A stretch of 64,000 nt of DNA from Pseudomonadota bacterium. Lineage in GTDB: Bacteria > Pseudomonadota > Alphaproteobacteria > Rhizobiales > Hyphomicrobiaceae. How positions within the stretch are numbered: the first letter of the stretch is position 1; every line of letters starts with the position of its first letter. A program made the position numbers and the translations under genes. This document shows, one piece after another, positions 1-9,101 of the stretch. Below the pieces are notes generated by a model, which saw only the letters and a program-made list of their open reading frames with translations, was not told where the DNA came from and searched no databases. The DNA is taken from the NCBI GenBank assembly GCA_018242215.1, contig JAFECG010000010.1:1-64000 (forward strand). The letters are read 5' to 3'.

Positions 1-14
1 AGCCCTCTCCACCA
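1..14 (+). tRNA. Possible 3' end of a tRNA gene cut by the window edge
   Basis: The first bases read CCCTCTCC followed by ACCA, which fits the last acceptor-stem strand, a discriminator A and an encoded CCA tail. The rest of the tRNA would lie upstream of the window. A recombinase pseudogene starts about 170 bases downstream, and such integrases commonly use tRNA 3' ends as attachment sites. Only the terminal bases are visible, so the isotype cannot be named and the match could be chance. Confidence 0.3.
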
Positions 15-182
15 ATGCACACGCCGAGCGTTGATAACGCTTAAGCAATTGGTCTCACGTATTATCTGACCGCCCCTACTGTAGCATAGGGGTGTGACAC
101 GTGGCAGCGATCAAGATGGCCAGACCGGCGAGGAGACAGGGCTTTCGGCGGGTAATTCCGGCAGCGGATACCACTCGACGTC

Positions 183-1388
183 TTGGACGCGGTGCGCCGG
201 AGGGGCGTGCTACATGTCCCCGTGGGTGAATCCATCGTCGCACATCGTGTAAGCCCGAACGCCGAGCACATCGTTCGGTCCCTTCGGAGGGCTGATAAGT
301 CAGAGATCATCTCGCGCAACGCTATGGTGCTGGCGTACCTAGGAAACGTCTTTTCCGCCCTTCGCTGCAAGAAGCCTTACACCCTCTCACATAGGGACAT
401 AGGGATTGTGTTGGGCTTTCCGGCCAGTGGTATCGTTGGGCGAGTGAGGAAACCGCACGGCATTACGCGAAACTCGCGCCCGACGGGCCGGAGTTCAATG
501 AGTAGCTTTGGGAGGCTGTCCTCGCGAAAGAGCAGAAGCGCATCGATAGCGGCGAGATACAGCGGAGATCGCTCCACGTGTTGACGCGTTCCTGTTAGGC
601 AAAGGGCTCTGCATAGACGCCAACTCGACAGAGATGCTTTTGCGCGAGTGCGCTAAGGCGCGGCTAGAAGGAATCGAGAGCCAGCTCCGCAATGCGAAGG
701 GCGATTACAGCCTGGACCCGAAGGCCGCGCGTTTCCCTCCATCCCCCGATCTCGCCCAACCGGCCGCCGCCTCAAATAAGGACGTCACGCTAGACGCGCT
801 GTTCAAGAAGCGGCGCGACCATCCTGAAAATAAGCGGACGGTCTCTCAAGCGACGGTGCGGCGTATGACAGGGCGTTCCGCTCCTTAAGCGAGTTCATCG
901 CGGAGAGGCGCGGAGTTGACACTTCAGCTATCGCGTGCGGTGCAGTTACACGCTCGGAGATTCAACAGCACGCCGAGAAAAGACTTAACGACGGCACGAG
1001 CATTGCGACGGTCAACGATGGGGACCTTGCAGCGGTAAAATCGGTTACCGGATGGGCCCTATTACGCGGCCATGACGAGCAATCCCGCGAACGGCATTCG
1101 CTTCAAGGAAGACAAGAAAGCAAGCGGCCGACAGAGAAGTCGGTTTTCGCGGAGGAAGAGGCCATCGCGCTTCTACGCGATGCTCTCGCGCATCGGAAGC
1201 GCCGCCGAGAGACGGAGAAGATGGTGGCGGCGAAGCGTTGGGTCCCGTGGCTGCAAGCGTACTTCGGCACACGTGTGGGCGAGATGGATCAGCTCAGGAC
1301 GCGGGACATCCGGTTGCACGGAGGGCGCTGGGCGATGGAAGTTGCTCCGGACGCTGGAAGAACTGCCAACGGCTTCGCGATGAGCTAG
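183..1388 (+). pseudogene. Degenerate tyrosine recombinase (phage/island integrase)
   Basis: Fragments in successive frames together read as one site-specific integrase. The first stretch (about 183-415) resembles the N-terminal arm-binding region. The next frame contains LSGQWYRWASEETARHY and has an internal stop near 511. The frame then shifts again before 634, where a fragment contains VTLDALFKKRRDHPE. A further one-base shift at about 864 continues as YDRAFRSLSEFIAERRG. The end reads WVPWLQAYFGTRVGEMDQL, the box carrying the first catalytic Arg, and stops at 1386-1388. The later His-x-x-Arg and Tyr boxes are absent, so the product cannot be a working recombinase. It is probably the relic of an integrated element next to a tRNA end. 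Family assignment rests on motif recognition only. Confidence 0.7.
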
Positions 1389-1434
1389 CCGCCGAACAAA
1401 GCGGCAGTTGAATCACCCTCAAATCTCGCACCGA

Positions 1435-1459
1435 GGAACCAATCGCGAAGTTGGACGTT
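1435..1459 (+). promoter_or_regulatory. EcfG-type (general stress response) promoter
   Basis: GGAAC at 1435-1439 is followed by exactly 16 bases and CGTT at 1456-1459. This is the established consensus (GGAAC-N16/17-CGTT) for the alphaproteobacterial general stress sigma factor EcfG. It lies about 130 bases upstream of the first gene of the stressosome operon and points toward it. No other exact match was noticed upstream of genes in the window. Its use in vivo is inference. Confidence 0.6.
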
Positions 1460-1590
1460 ATGGAGCGCTGTTTAAGCTCAAGGAATGAGATGGGGGTGCC
1501 GTTTGCCTCTGTTTTGACGACCACGAGCTCTGCCTTCATGAAAGTGCTGAAGGTTGCGCGCGACCGAGCATTTTGATCTTGGGTAACATA

Positions 1591-2496
1591 ATGCCAAACA
1601 ACGACAAAAGCTTAGCGGACCTCCTCGCGACGCATGAGCACGAAATTCTTCAGGAATGGCAGGGCTTGCTCAAGGCCTCGGGAGCTCTCCAAACCGGTCG
1701 GATCAAGGAGTCGGAACTCGCTACTCAATGTCGGAATTTCATATCGCAACTCCGCGGAGCGCTTCGCCCTGACGGTTCACTCGATAAGTCGAGCGATGGC
1801 TACGCCAGCCTAAAATCGATGCTCGGAGAAGTTTCGCGATCACGGGCCATCCAAGGGTTTACTCCCAGCGAAACCGCGAGCTTCGTGTTTTCACTGAAAC
1901 AGCCTCTCTTCAATGCGATCGATAAGGGGACTCGTGCGGCGGATGCCAAGGCATCTTACATTTGGCAGACATCCTTATTGGTCGATGAGCTCGGGCTCTA
2001 TACCATCGAAGCCTATGCAAAGACGCGGGAAGATATCATTGCGCGACAGACGCGTGAGATTGCAGAACTTTCAACACCGGTAGTGAAGTTGTGGGAAGGC
2101 GTTTTAGCGCTGCCGGTCATTGGCACTCTCGACAGCGAGCGCACACAGACGGTCATGGAAAACCTGCTTCAGTCCATCGTCGAGCAATCGGCGGAGATTG
2201 CTATCATTGATATAACCGGTGTTCCGACTGTCGATACGCTGACTGCGCAACATCTTCTTAAAACAGTAGCTGCTGCGCGCCTGATGGGTGCCGACTGCAT
2301 CATTTCAGGTATTCGACCCCAGATCGCGCAAACGATGGTGCATTTGGGCGTCGAACTCAATGTCGTATCAAAGGCGAACTTGGCTGACGCCTTCGCGCTC
2401 GCACTCCATCGATTGAAGAAGGCTATCGTATCCGTCAAACAAGCTCCCTCGGGCCGTCAATCTAGATACGTGTCGCCGGAGGACCGAGGCGTCTGA
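1591..2496 (+). CDS. RsbR-like stressosome scaffold (RsbRD_N + STAS)
   Basis: This 301-residue protein has the architecture of an RsbR paralogue. Residues about 8-155 form a helical region like the RsbRD N-terminal domain. Residues about 160-280 form a STAS domain containing IIDITGVPTVDT and SGIRPQIAQT, the regions that carry the kinase-targeted threonines in Bacillus RsbR (here probably Thr216 and a residue in the second motif). RsbR proteins co-assemble with RsbS into the megadalton stressosome that holds the RsbT kinase until stress. ATG at 1591 is preferred over an upstream in-frame TTG at 1573. The gene starts the operon and its TGA overlaps the next ATG. The N-terminal domain has no haem or flavin motif that I can see, so the sensed signal is unknown. 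Confidence 0.85.
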   Translation: MPNNDKSLADLLATHEHEILQEWQGLLKASGALQTGRIKESELATQCRNFISQLRGALRPDGSLDKSSDGYASLKSMLGEVSRSRAIQGFTPSETASFVFSLKQPLFNAIDKGTRAADAKASYIWQTSLLVDELGLYTIEAYAKTREDIIARQTREIAELSTPVVKLWEGVLALPVIGTLDSERTQTVMENLLQSIVEQSAEIAIIDITGVPTVDTLTAQHLLKTVAAARLMGADCIISGIRPQIAQTMVHLGVELNVVSKANLADAFALALHRLKKAIVSVKQAPSGRQSRYVSPEDRGV

Positions 2497-2897
2497 TGGA
2501 TCGAATTCCTATTCTAAAGCTCGGTGACGCTTTGCTCGTCACCATACAGGTCGACATGCACGATCGATTGGCGATGGCCCTCGAGGAGGATCTGACCGCC
2601 AAGATCGCGGCAACGCACGCGAGAGGCGTTTTGATCGATATTTCTGCTCTCGAAATTGTGGACTCATTCATTGGACGCATGCTCGACAATATTGCCGCGG
2701 TGTCACGCGTTCTCGATGCTGAAACTGTTGTGGTCGGCATGCGTCCTGCGGTCGCCATAACGCTTGTCGAGCTGGGACTGTCGCTAGCGGGAGTCAAGAC
2801 GGCGTTGAACGTCGAGCGCGGCATGACGCTGATCGAGGACCGAATCCATGCTGACGCGGTCGATCGGGGAGATCTCGATGACCGTCCTGACGAGTAA
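2496..2897 (+). CDS. rsbS: RsbS-like STAS-only stressosome protein
   Basis: A 133-residue single STAS domain of the length expected for RsbS. LEIVDSFIGRML around residues 52-62 matches the RsbS phosphorylation loop, with Ser57 as the likely target of the RsbT kinase. VGMRPAVAITLVELG follows as the second STAS signature. In Bacillus, RsbS forms the stressosome core with RsbR and sequesters RsbT. The start codon overlaps the rsbR stop (ATGA), with GGAGGA at 2478-2483 upstream, and the 3' end overlaps the next gene by 20 bases. This indicates translational coupling and 1:1:1-type expression. Confidence 0.88.
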   Translation: MDRIPILKLGDALLVTIQVDMHDRLAMALEEDLTAKIAATHARGVLIDISALEIVDSFIGRMLDNIAAVSRVLDAETVVVGMRPAVAITLVELGLSLAGVKTALNVERGMTLIEDRIHADAVDRGDLDDRPDE

Positions 2898-3282
2898 CAC
2901 GATTGAAATTCGATCTGGTGATGATGTCGTCCGCGTCCGTCAAGAAGTTCGGTCGCGTGCGGTGGAGTCGGGATTTTCGCTCGTCGACCAGACAAAGATA
3001 GTCACGGCGGCCAGCGAGATTGCCCGCAATACGTTGGACTATGGAGAAGGTGGCACGTTACTCATTGAACGCCTTGAAGAGGTCGGCCGGCGGGGCGTTC
3101 GCCTGACCTTTGAAGACCAAGGACCTGGTATATCCGACATAGAAAGGGCGCTGACGGACGGCTACACGTCGGGCGGTGGCCTGGGGCTGGGCCTCGGCGG
3201 AGCCAAGCGCCTTGCGAACGAATTTCACATTCAATCGCAACCGGGCAAGGGCACGCGCGTTACCATCATCCGCTGGAAATAG
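2878..3282 (+). CDS. rsbT: RsbT-like serine/threonine kinase (anti-sigma-factor-type HATPase)
   Basis: This 134-residue GHKL ATPase has the RsbT/RsbW N-box SEIARNTLDYGEGG, the G1 box DQGPGI and the glycine-rich loop GGGLGLGLGGAKRL. RsbT phosphorylates RsbR and RsbS, leaves the stressosome on stress and then activates a partner, which in Bacillus is the phosphatase RsbU. ATG 2878 is chosen over an upstream in-frame ATG at 2848: it gives the usual RsbT length and has GGGGAG about nine bases upstream. No RsbU gene lies nearby, so its downstream partner here must be another protein of this operon or an unlinked one. Confidence 0.87.
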   Translation: MTVLTSNTIEIRSGDDVVRVRQEVRSRAVESGFSLVDQTKIVTAASEIARNTLDYGEGGTLLIERLEEVGRRGVRLTFEDQGPGISDIERALTDGYTSGGGLGLGLGGAKRLANEFHIQSQPGKGTRVTIIRWK

Positions 3283-3286
3283 AAAA

Positions 3287-4303
3287 ATGATTTTGGTGCC
3301 GGTCACTGAAATTTCCCAGGTGGCCGAGGGCCGGCGAGCCGCCGTTGTCTTGGCCGAGCAAAACGGGTTCGATGCTGAAGCCGCGGGCCGAGTTGCAATC
3401 GTAGCGACTGAATTGGCAACGAATCTCGTGAAACACGCGCCAGGCGGCCACCTTATTTTAGCTACCTTCGATGGCCTGGATGGATCCGCGGGAATTGAAA
3501 TTATAGCGATAGACAAAGGTCCGGGCATAAGCGACCTCGCGGTAGCGCTGGCCGATGGTTTGTCGACGGCCGGAACGGCCGGCAACGGCTTAGGCGCGGT
3601 CAAACGTCAATCGGAGAGCTTCGAAATCTTCTCCCAATCCGGGCACGGAACAGCTATCGTGTCCCGGATATTAGCGAAAAGGCCATCGCTCAGGTTCAAA
3701 GATGCTGCCGTACCGCTCTGGGGTGCGATTTGCGTGCCCTTCCCCGGCGAAACTGTCAGCGGGGATGCTTGGTCTGTTCGTGTAGACGAAGCCAGTCAAA
3801 CCGTAATGGTGGTTGATGGGTTGGGGCATGGCCCCGACGCTGCCAGGGTGGCTACCGACGCCACTCGCCTGTTTAACAAATACTGGAAGGATGAACCGGC
3901 CGAGATTGTTCGATCGCTGCACGCCGGTCTTCGCTCCACGCGTGGAGGCGCAGTCGCCGTGGCACGCATAGAACCAGTAAGGAACCGCATCGTGTTTGCA
4001 GGTGTCGGCAATATTTCCGGCAGCATACTCGCCAGCGATGGCGACACGCGCAGAATGATGTCTCACAACGGCACCATTGGCCACAATGCGCGCAATATTC
4101 AGCAAATTTCCTATCCCTTAGAAAAACCGTCAGAGACAAGTGTCGTCTTGCATTCGGACGGGATTGGGACGAGCTGGGCAGCCACGGCATATCCCGGGTT
4201 GCTCAATAGGTCTCCGATCCTGCTTGCTGCTGTACTCTATCGTGATTTCAGTCGTGGACGTGACGATGCGACTGTCCTCGTGACAAAAGGATCATTGTCA
4301 TGA
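3287..4303 (+). CDS. RsbT-like ATPase domain fused to RsbX-type PP2C phosphatase
   Basis: A 338-residue fusion. Residues 1 to about 130 are a second GHKL anti-sigma-type domain (ATELATNLVKHAPGG, DKGPGI). Residues about 140-338 are a SpoIIE/PP2C-like phosphatase with metal-binding motifs SGDAW, VDGLGHG and, near the end, GRDDATV. In Bacillus, RsbX dephosphorylates RsbR and RsbS to reset the stressosome; a fused ATPase domain is typical of proteobacterial versions. ATG 3287 lies four bases after the rsbT stop. The 3' end overlaps the next gene as ATGA. The proposed reset function is by family and position. Confidence 0.82.
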   Translation: MILVPVTEISQVAEGRRAAVVLAEQNGFDAEAAGRVAIVATELATNLVKHAPGGHLILATFDGLDGSAGIEIIAIDKGPGISDLAVALADGLSTAGTAGNGLGAVKRQSESFEIFSQSGHGTAIVSRILAKRPSLRFKDAAVPLWGAICVPFPGETVSGDAWSVRVDEASQTVMVVDGLGHGPDAARVATDATRLFNKYWKDEPAEIVRSLHAGLRSTRGGAVAVARIEPVRNRIVFAGVGNISGSILASDGDTRRMMSHNGTIGHNARNIQQISYPLEKPSETSVVLHSDGIGTSWAATAYPGLLNRSPILLAAVLYRDFSRGRDDATVLVTKGSLS

Positions 4304-6111
4304 GTTCGCGCATACCATTGCTCACCATGCCAATCAGCAATGAAACGGACGTAGTCGCGGTTCGTCAGCGGGCCCGGCGGATTGCAGAGCTGATCGGGTT
4401 TGACACTCAGGACCAGACGCGGATTGCGACAGCGGTGTCGGAGATTGCGCGCAATGCTTTCGAGTATGCGGGCGGCGGTATGGCCGCCTTTCGCCTTGAG
4501 GCGGTCAAGGGAAAGCCGCAGTCGTTCATAGTTTCGATCAGGGATGAGGGGCCAGGTATCGCCGATACAGATGCCATACTGGAGGGGCGATATAAATCGC
4601 AACACGGTATGGGAATAGGTATTTCGGGGGCTCGGCGACTCGTCGACGAATTCCAGATTCAAAGTGGGCACAAAGTCGGCACCACGGTCGAATTGGGAAA
4701 GCATTTTTCCGGTCGGCAACGAACGATCGAAAAATCGAAAATATCGAAAATCGTAGACCAGATATCGCGGGAAGGGCCTGAAGCTGATCCGCTCCGCGCA
4801 ATTGCATTTCATAACGTGGAGCTAGCCCGCAACCTCGAGGAAATGAGCGCTCGACAGAGAGAACTCAGACATCTGAGCCAAGAGCTGGAAGATACGAACC
4901 GAGGCGTTGTGGCACTGTACTCGGAGCTTGAGCAAAAAGCCGACGAGTTGCGTCAGGCAAGTGAGCTGAAGACGCGATTTCTTTCTCACATGAGTCACGA
5001 ATTTCGCACCCCACTCAACTCGATCTTGGCATTGTCCGACCTCCTCTTGAAAAGGGTCGACGGCGAGCTAACAGAAGAACAGGAAACTCAGGTAAGTTTC
5101 ATCAAGAGATCAGCTGAAAGCCTCCACGAACTCGTCAACGACCTTCTAGATATTGCCAAGTTGGAAGCGGGCCGAGTTGATGTTCGACTTTCAACCTTCG
5201 GCGTAGCAGACTTGATGGGCGGCCTCCGCGGCGTTCTAAAGCCGTTAGAAAAAGGCAATACTGTAAAGCTTATTTTCGAAGATCCCCCTGCCGATCTGCC
5301 GCCCATAACATCGGACGAAGGCAAGCTCGTTCAGATTATCCGGAACTTCGTTTCCAACGCGCTGAAATTTACGCTAGAGGGCGAAGTCAGAATTCGCGTT
5401 CATCCATCGAGCCAGTCAAAAACGATCCGCTTTGCGGTTAGCGACACAGGGATAGGCATCGCACCGGAGCACCGCGAGCGCGTTTTCGAAGAATTTTCGC
5501 AGATTGATAGTCCTACACAGAGACTCGTTAAAGGTACCGGTCTTGGTCTCTCTCTCTGCAGAAAATTGGCGGAGGTTTTGCATGGTAAGATCGAACTCGT
5601 TAGCGCGGAGGGAAAGGGATCGACCTTCACGCTCGAGATACCCCTGGACCTCGACTTGAATGCTACAGCGCCGGCAAACTTCCCAAACCTGCTGGGAGAG
5701 CCAGAGGAGCTTGTAAAGACGCGCCGATCTCGGAAGGAGATGACGGTACTTATCGCCGACGACGATCCGGTCTTTCGCTACACTCTGAGACAATTGATCG
5801 TCGCAGACGAAGCACCCTACAACGTCATCGAAGCTCCCGACGGTGTCGAGTGTTACGCGAAGGCCCGAGACTTGAAACCTGACGTCATCGTTCTCGATCT
5901 TCAGATGCCAAGGCGTGACGGCTACCAGGTCCTTGAAGACCTCTCCGCGGATCCCATGACGAAAGGTATTCCAGTCGTCCTGTCGTCGTCGGCCGACCTC
6001 GACTTGATAACGCGAGAACGAATTGCAACTGCGCGTGGCTTTTTGCCCAAGCGTGAGCTTTCTCGCGAAACAGTAGCTGCCGCGCTTGATCGCATTCTGG
6101 AGAATCGATGA
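4300..6111 (+). CDS. Hybrid histidine kinase with N-terminal RsbT-like domain
   Basis: This 603-residue protein joins stressosome and two-component modules. Residues 1 to about 135 are a third RsbT-like GHKL domain (SEIARNAFEYAGGG, DEGPGI, HGMGIGISGARRL). A coiled coil covers about 175-225. A HisKA domain has SHMSHEFRTPLNS with phospho-acceptor His233. A canonical HATPase_c domain at about 335-455 has NALKFT, DTGIGI and GTGLGLSL. A receiver domain lies at about 480-603 with Asp533 in VLDLQMPRRDGY. There is no transmembrane segment, so it is cytoplasmic. The N-terminal domain may let it exchange with, or be controlled by, the stressosome. Both ends overlap neighbouring genes by four bases. Confidence 0.85.
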   Translation: MSSRIPLLTMPISNETDVVAVRQRARRIAELIGFDTQDQTRIATAVSEIARNAFEYAGGGMAAFRLEAVKGKPQSFIVSIRDEGPGIADTDAILEGRYKSQHGMGIGISGARRLVDEFQIQSGHKVGTTVELGKHFSGRQRTIEKSKISKIVDQISREGPEADPLRAIAFHNVELARNLEEMSARQRELRHLSQELEDTNRGVVALYSELEQKADELRQASELKTRFLSHMSHEFRTPLNSILALSDLLLKRVDGELTEEQETQVSFIKRSAESLHELVNDLLDIAKLEAGRVDVRLSTFGVADLMGGLRGVLKPLEKGNTVKLIFEDPPADLPPITSDEGKLVQIIRNFVSNALKFTLEGEVRIRVHPSSQSKTIRFAVSDTGIGIAPEHRERVFEEFSQIDSPTQRLVKGTGLGLSLCRKLAEVLHGKIELVSAEGKGSTFTLEIPLDLDLNATAPANFPNLLGEPEELVKTRRSRKEMTVLIADDDPVFRYTLRQLIVADEAPYNVIEAPDGVECYAKARDLKPDVIVLDLQMPRRDGYQVLEDLSADPMTKGIPVVLSSSADLDLITRERIATARGFLPKRELSRETVAAALDRILENR

Positions 6112-8141
6112 TGGCGGTCGAGAACGCGAGCCACCTCATTTTGAATGTCGACGACAATGAAGTCGGCCGATATACCAAATCGCGCATCTTGCGGCATGCA
6201 GGATTTGAAGTCATAGAGGCGGAAACAGGCCAACGTGCGATAGATCTGACGCGCAAACTTCAGCCTGAACTCGTCCTCCTCGACGTGAAGTTGCCGGATA
6301 TCAACGGCTTTGAAGTCTGCCGGCATTTAAAGGCCGAGTTTCCGGACATCTTCGTTTTGCAGATATCGGCATCCAGGGTCACCGAGGGAGATCGCGTTCG
6401 GGGCCTTGAAGGCGGCGCTGATGCGTATCTTACGCAGCCGGTATCATCAGGCGAACTCATAGCCTCGATCAACGCTCTGCTGCGTATCCGCAAAGCGGAA
6501 CACGCACTTCGCGCGAGCGAGGCACACTTGCAGGGCGTTCTTGCAAGTGCGACCGACTACGCGATTATTCGACTCGACGAGCAAGGAGCTATCACTGGTT
6601 GGAACTCAGGTGCCGTTGCCATATTCGGATGGAGCACGGAAGAGGCGCTTGCGAGGGATATCAGCTTCATATTCACGGAAGCGGACCGTAAAGCGAAAGC
6701 TCCATCCGCCGAACAGGCCCTAGCAAAATCGTCGGGTCGAGCAGATGACAAAAGATGGCACATAAGAAAAGACGGCTCGCTGTTTTATGCGGTCGGCGTG
6801 ATGACACTACTGTCACAGCCTGCGGCGCCTGGATTTTTGAAGATTTTACGAGACCAAACTGCGCAATATGAAGTTGAAAAGGCCTTGCACGATTTAAATG
6901 TCAATTTAGAGCGGCGCGTCACCGAGCGCACGCGTGAACTTGAAGCCGCCAATATCCAGCTTAAACAAGAGATCGCTGAGCGCGCCCGGGCCGAAGACCA
7001 ACTTCGCCAACGCGATAAAATGGATGCAATCGGACAACTCACCGGCGGGATTGCGCACGACTTCAACAATGTACTCGCTGTCGTCATGGCCGGACTCGGA
7101 TTGATCGAGCGGCAGTTGGCGCGCGGAGATACAGATGTATCGAAATACATTCAGAGCGTTATGGAGAGCGCGAAAAGAGCTGCCGACCTGACACAAAGTC
7201 TACTCGCATTTTCTCGGCAACAACCTCTTGCGCCGGACTCGCTCGTCATCAATCAGCTTGTGTCCAAGATGACTGATATCCTTAGGCGAACGCTTGGCGA
7301 GAACATAAACATTCAAACCGTACTTGCCGCTGGACTTTGGAGAACGTGGATTGATGCGAGTCAGTTAGAAAATGCAATTCTCAATCTTGCGGTCAACGCG
7401 CGAGACGCCATGGAAGAAGGCGGAAAGCTGACGATTGAAACCGCAAACACATCAATCGACGACGATTACGCCACAACGCATGACATCCCACTCGGCGAGT
7501 ATGTGATGCTCGCTGTCACGGACACGGGCGTGGGTATGACGCGGGATGTAAGGGAAAAGGCTTTCGAACCGTTTTTTACGACCAAGAAAGTCGGCAAGGG
7601 GACAGGGCTTGGCCTTAGTCAGGTTTTTGGATTTGTTCGGCAGTCCGGTGGTTACGTTAGAATCTATTCCGAACTCGGTATGGGCACCGCGGTCAAAGTT
7701 TATCTGCCTCGATATCTCGGAGAGCAGAAGCGGGAGACGGCGCAAGTCCAGGCAGGATCGCGTCCGGGGAATGCAAACGAAGTTGTTCTTCTTGTCGAGG
7801 ATGAGGAGCGCGTGAGACTCATGGCGCTCGATGCGCTGCGATCACTTGGGTATTCGGTCATTCCGGCAGAAAACGGACTCGATGCATTACGCATCATCGA
7901 AGCCGGAAAAAAGCCCGATCTTTTATTGACCGATGTCGTGATGCCAGAGATGAATGGCCGAGAACTCGCGGACCGCGCAGTCAACTTAATCCCCAACCTC
8001 AAGGTCCTATTCACCACGGGATACATGCGCAACGCAGTTGTACACGGCAACGTGCTGGACAATGGCCGTTACATTCTCCAAAAGCCGTTCAGCCTCGATC
8101 AACTTGCATCAAAAGTTCGGCTAGTCCTCGACAACGAGTGA
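6108..8141 (+). CDS. Hybrid histidine kinase REC-PAS-HisKA-HATPase-REC
   Basis: A 677-residue cytoplasmic protein. An N-terminal receiver (about 1-125) has Asp59 in [16 protein letters not shown] domain lies at about 130-245 and a coiled coil ([16 protein letters not shown]) at about 260-305. The kinase core has [13 protein letters not shown] with His317, followed by N, G1 and G2 boxes ([24 protein letters not shown]). A C-terminal receiver has Asp609 in [12 protein letters not shown]. It is the last gene of the operon. The kinase encoded upstream could phosphorylate the N-terminal receiver. No DNA-binding or GGDEF output domain is present in the operon, so the final output is not encoded here. 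Confidence 0.87.
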   Translation: MMAVENASHLILNVDDNEVGRYTKSRILRHAGFEVIEAETGQRAIDLTRKLQPELVLLDVKLPDINGFEVCRHLKAEFPDIFVLQISASRVTEGDRVRGLEGGADAYLTQPVSSGELIASINALLRIRKAEHALRASEAHLQGVLASATDYAIIRLDEQGAITGWNSGAVAIFGWSTEEALARDISFIFTEADRKAKAPSAEQALAKSSGRADDKRWHIRKDGSLFYAVGVMTLLSQPAAPGFLKILRDQTAQYEVEKALHDLNVNLERRVTERTRELEAANIQLKQEIAERARAEDQLRQRDKMDAIGQLTGGIAHDFNNVLAVVMAGLGLIERQLARGDTDVSKYIQSVMESAKRAADLTQSLLAFSRQQPLAPDSLVINQLVSKMTDILRRTLGENINIQTVLAAGLWRTWIDASQLENAILNLAVNARDAMEEGGKLTIETANTSIDDDYATTHDIPLGEYVMLAVTDTGVGMTRDVREKAFEPFFTTKKVGKGTGLGLSQVFGFVRQSGGYVRIYSELGMGTAVKVYLPRYLGEQKRETAQVQAGSRPGNANEVVLLVEDEERVRLMALDALRSLGYSVIPAENGLDALRIIEAGKKPDLLLTDVVMPEMNGRELADRAVNLIPNLKVLFTTGYMRNAVVHGNVLDNGRYILQKPFSLDQLASKVRLVLDNE

Positions 8142-8423
8142 GACTTTTTGATCGGGCCGACATAATTCAACAGCACCGCTCTAAGTCAGCCTCGCAGAGA
8201 AACGCTCATCACCGGTAGAGCGGCAGTGAGATCGGGAACGTTGACGGGATGTCTGCTCCGGAAAATAAGTCTTCAGCGTCTTCCGCTCGGGCAAAAAGCG
8301 AAGCGCGGATCGAAAGCTTACACATTGGTTACCATTCGGCCGCAATTCCGTCACATCAAACGAAAATTTCGATGCGGACGCTTTTCGAAGCGATTTATGC
8401 TTTCGCCCTAACGATGAAATCTG
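8142..8423. other. Intergenic, nothing recognised
   Basis: A 282-base gap between the stressosome operon and the next two-component pair. I see no convincing gene, hairpin terminator or named promoter. Short open frames on the plus strand here have no good ribosome-binding site or recognisable sequence. Confidence 0.5.
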
Positions 8424-9101
8424 ATGCGCATTTTGCTAATCGAAGACGATCGTGAAACAGCGCGGCTGGTCGGCGATAGTCTCACAAAGCATGGACATCA
8501 TGTCGAGCTTGCTGCGGACGGCTTGAGCGGCCTGAAGAACGCTGCCGTCGGCGCTTTCGATGTCGTTATTGTCGATCGTATGCTTCCTGAACTCGATGGA
8601 TTGCATCTGGTTCAAAGCCTGCGGCGCGCCGAGGTTAGCTCAGCCATCCTCTTTCTGACTGCGGTGGGCGGTATCGAGGATCGCATCGAGGGTTTCGAGA
8701 GCGGTGCCGACGACTATCTCGTAAAACCTTTCGCGCTCGGGGAACTCGTCGCTAGAGTGGCCGCACTTGGCCGCCGTCCGCCGGGTCCGAAGCAGGATTT
8801 CGTCTATAGATTGGACGACATGGAGGTAAACCTTGTGAAACATGAGGTTCGGCGCGGCGGCCGGATCATCCATCTTCAGCCGCGCGAGTTCAAGATGCTC
8901 GAGATTCTCCTCCGCAACCGCGGCCGCGTCGTCACGCGCTCGATGATCCTCGATCAGATGTGGGGACTGGAGCCCGACACAAGATCATCGATTGTTCAGA
9001 CGAACGTCAGCCGGCTGCGGTTGAAAATCGATCGCCCGGGCGATACCCCTCTCATTCGTACGGTCAGAGGTTTGGGTTACATCATTGATCTCTCGGGCTA
9101 G
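8424..9101 (+). CDS. OmpR/PhoP-family response regulator
   Basis: A 225-residue regulator. The receiver domain has acidic residues LIEDD at 5-9, the phosphorylation site Asp51 in VIVDRMLPELDG, and Lys in DDYLVKPF. The C-terminal winged-helix DNA-binding domain (about 130-223) has REFKMLEILLRNRGRVVTR and ends in the usual VRGLGYII. It overlaps the next gene, a sensor kinase, by 17 bases and is almost certainly its partner. The regulated genes are unknown; the convergent COG4705 gene after the kinase is one candidate. Confidence 0.9.
   Translation: MRILLIEDDRETARLVGDSLTKHGHHVELAADGLSGLKNAAVGAFDVVIVDRMLPELDGLHLVQSLRRAEVSSAILFLTAVGGIEDRIEGFESGADDYLVKPFALGELVARVAALGRRPPGPKQDFVYRLDDMEVNLVKHEVRRGGRIIHLQPREFKMLEILLRNRGRVVTRSMILDQMWGLEPDTRSSIVQTNVSRLRLKIDRPGDTPLIRTVRGLGYIIDLSG

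Noticed and set aside
1045-1539. Minus-strand open frames over the integrase remnant
   Set aside because: They are antisense to the recombinase-like sequence, compositionally poor and lack ribosome-binding sites.
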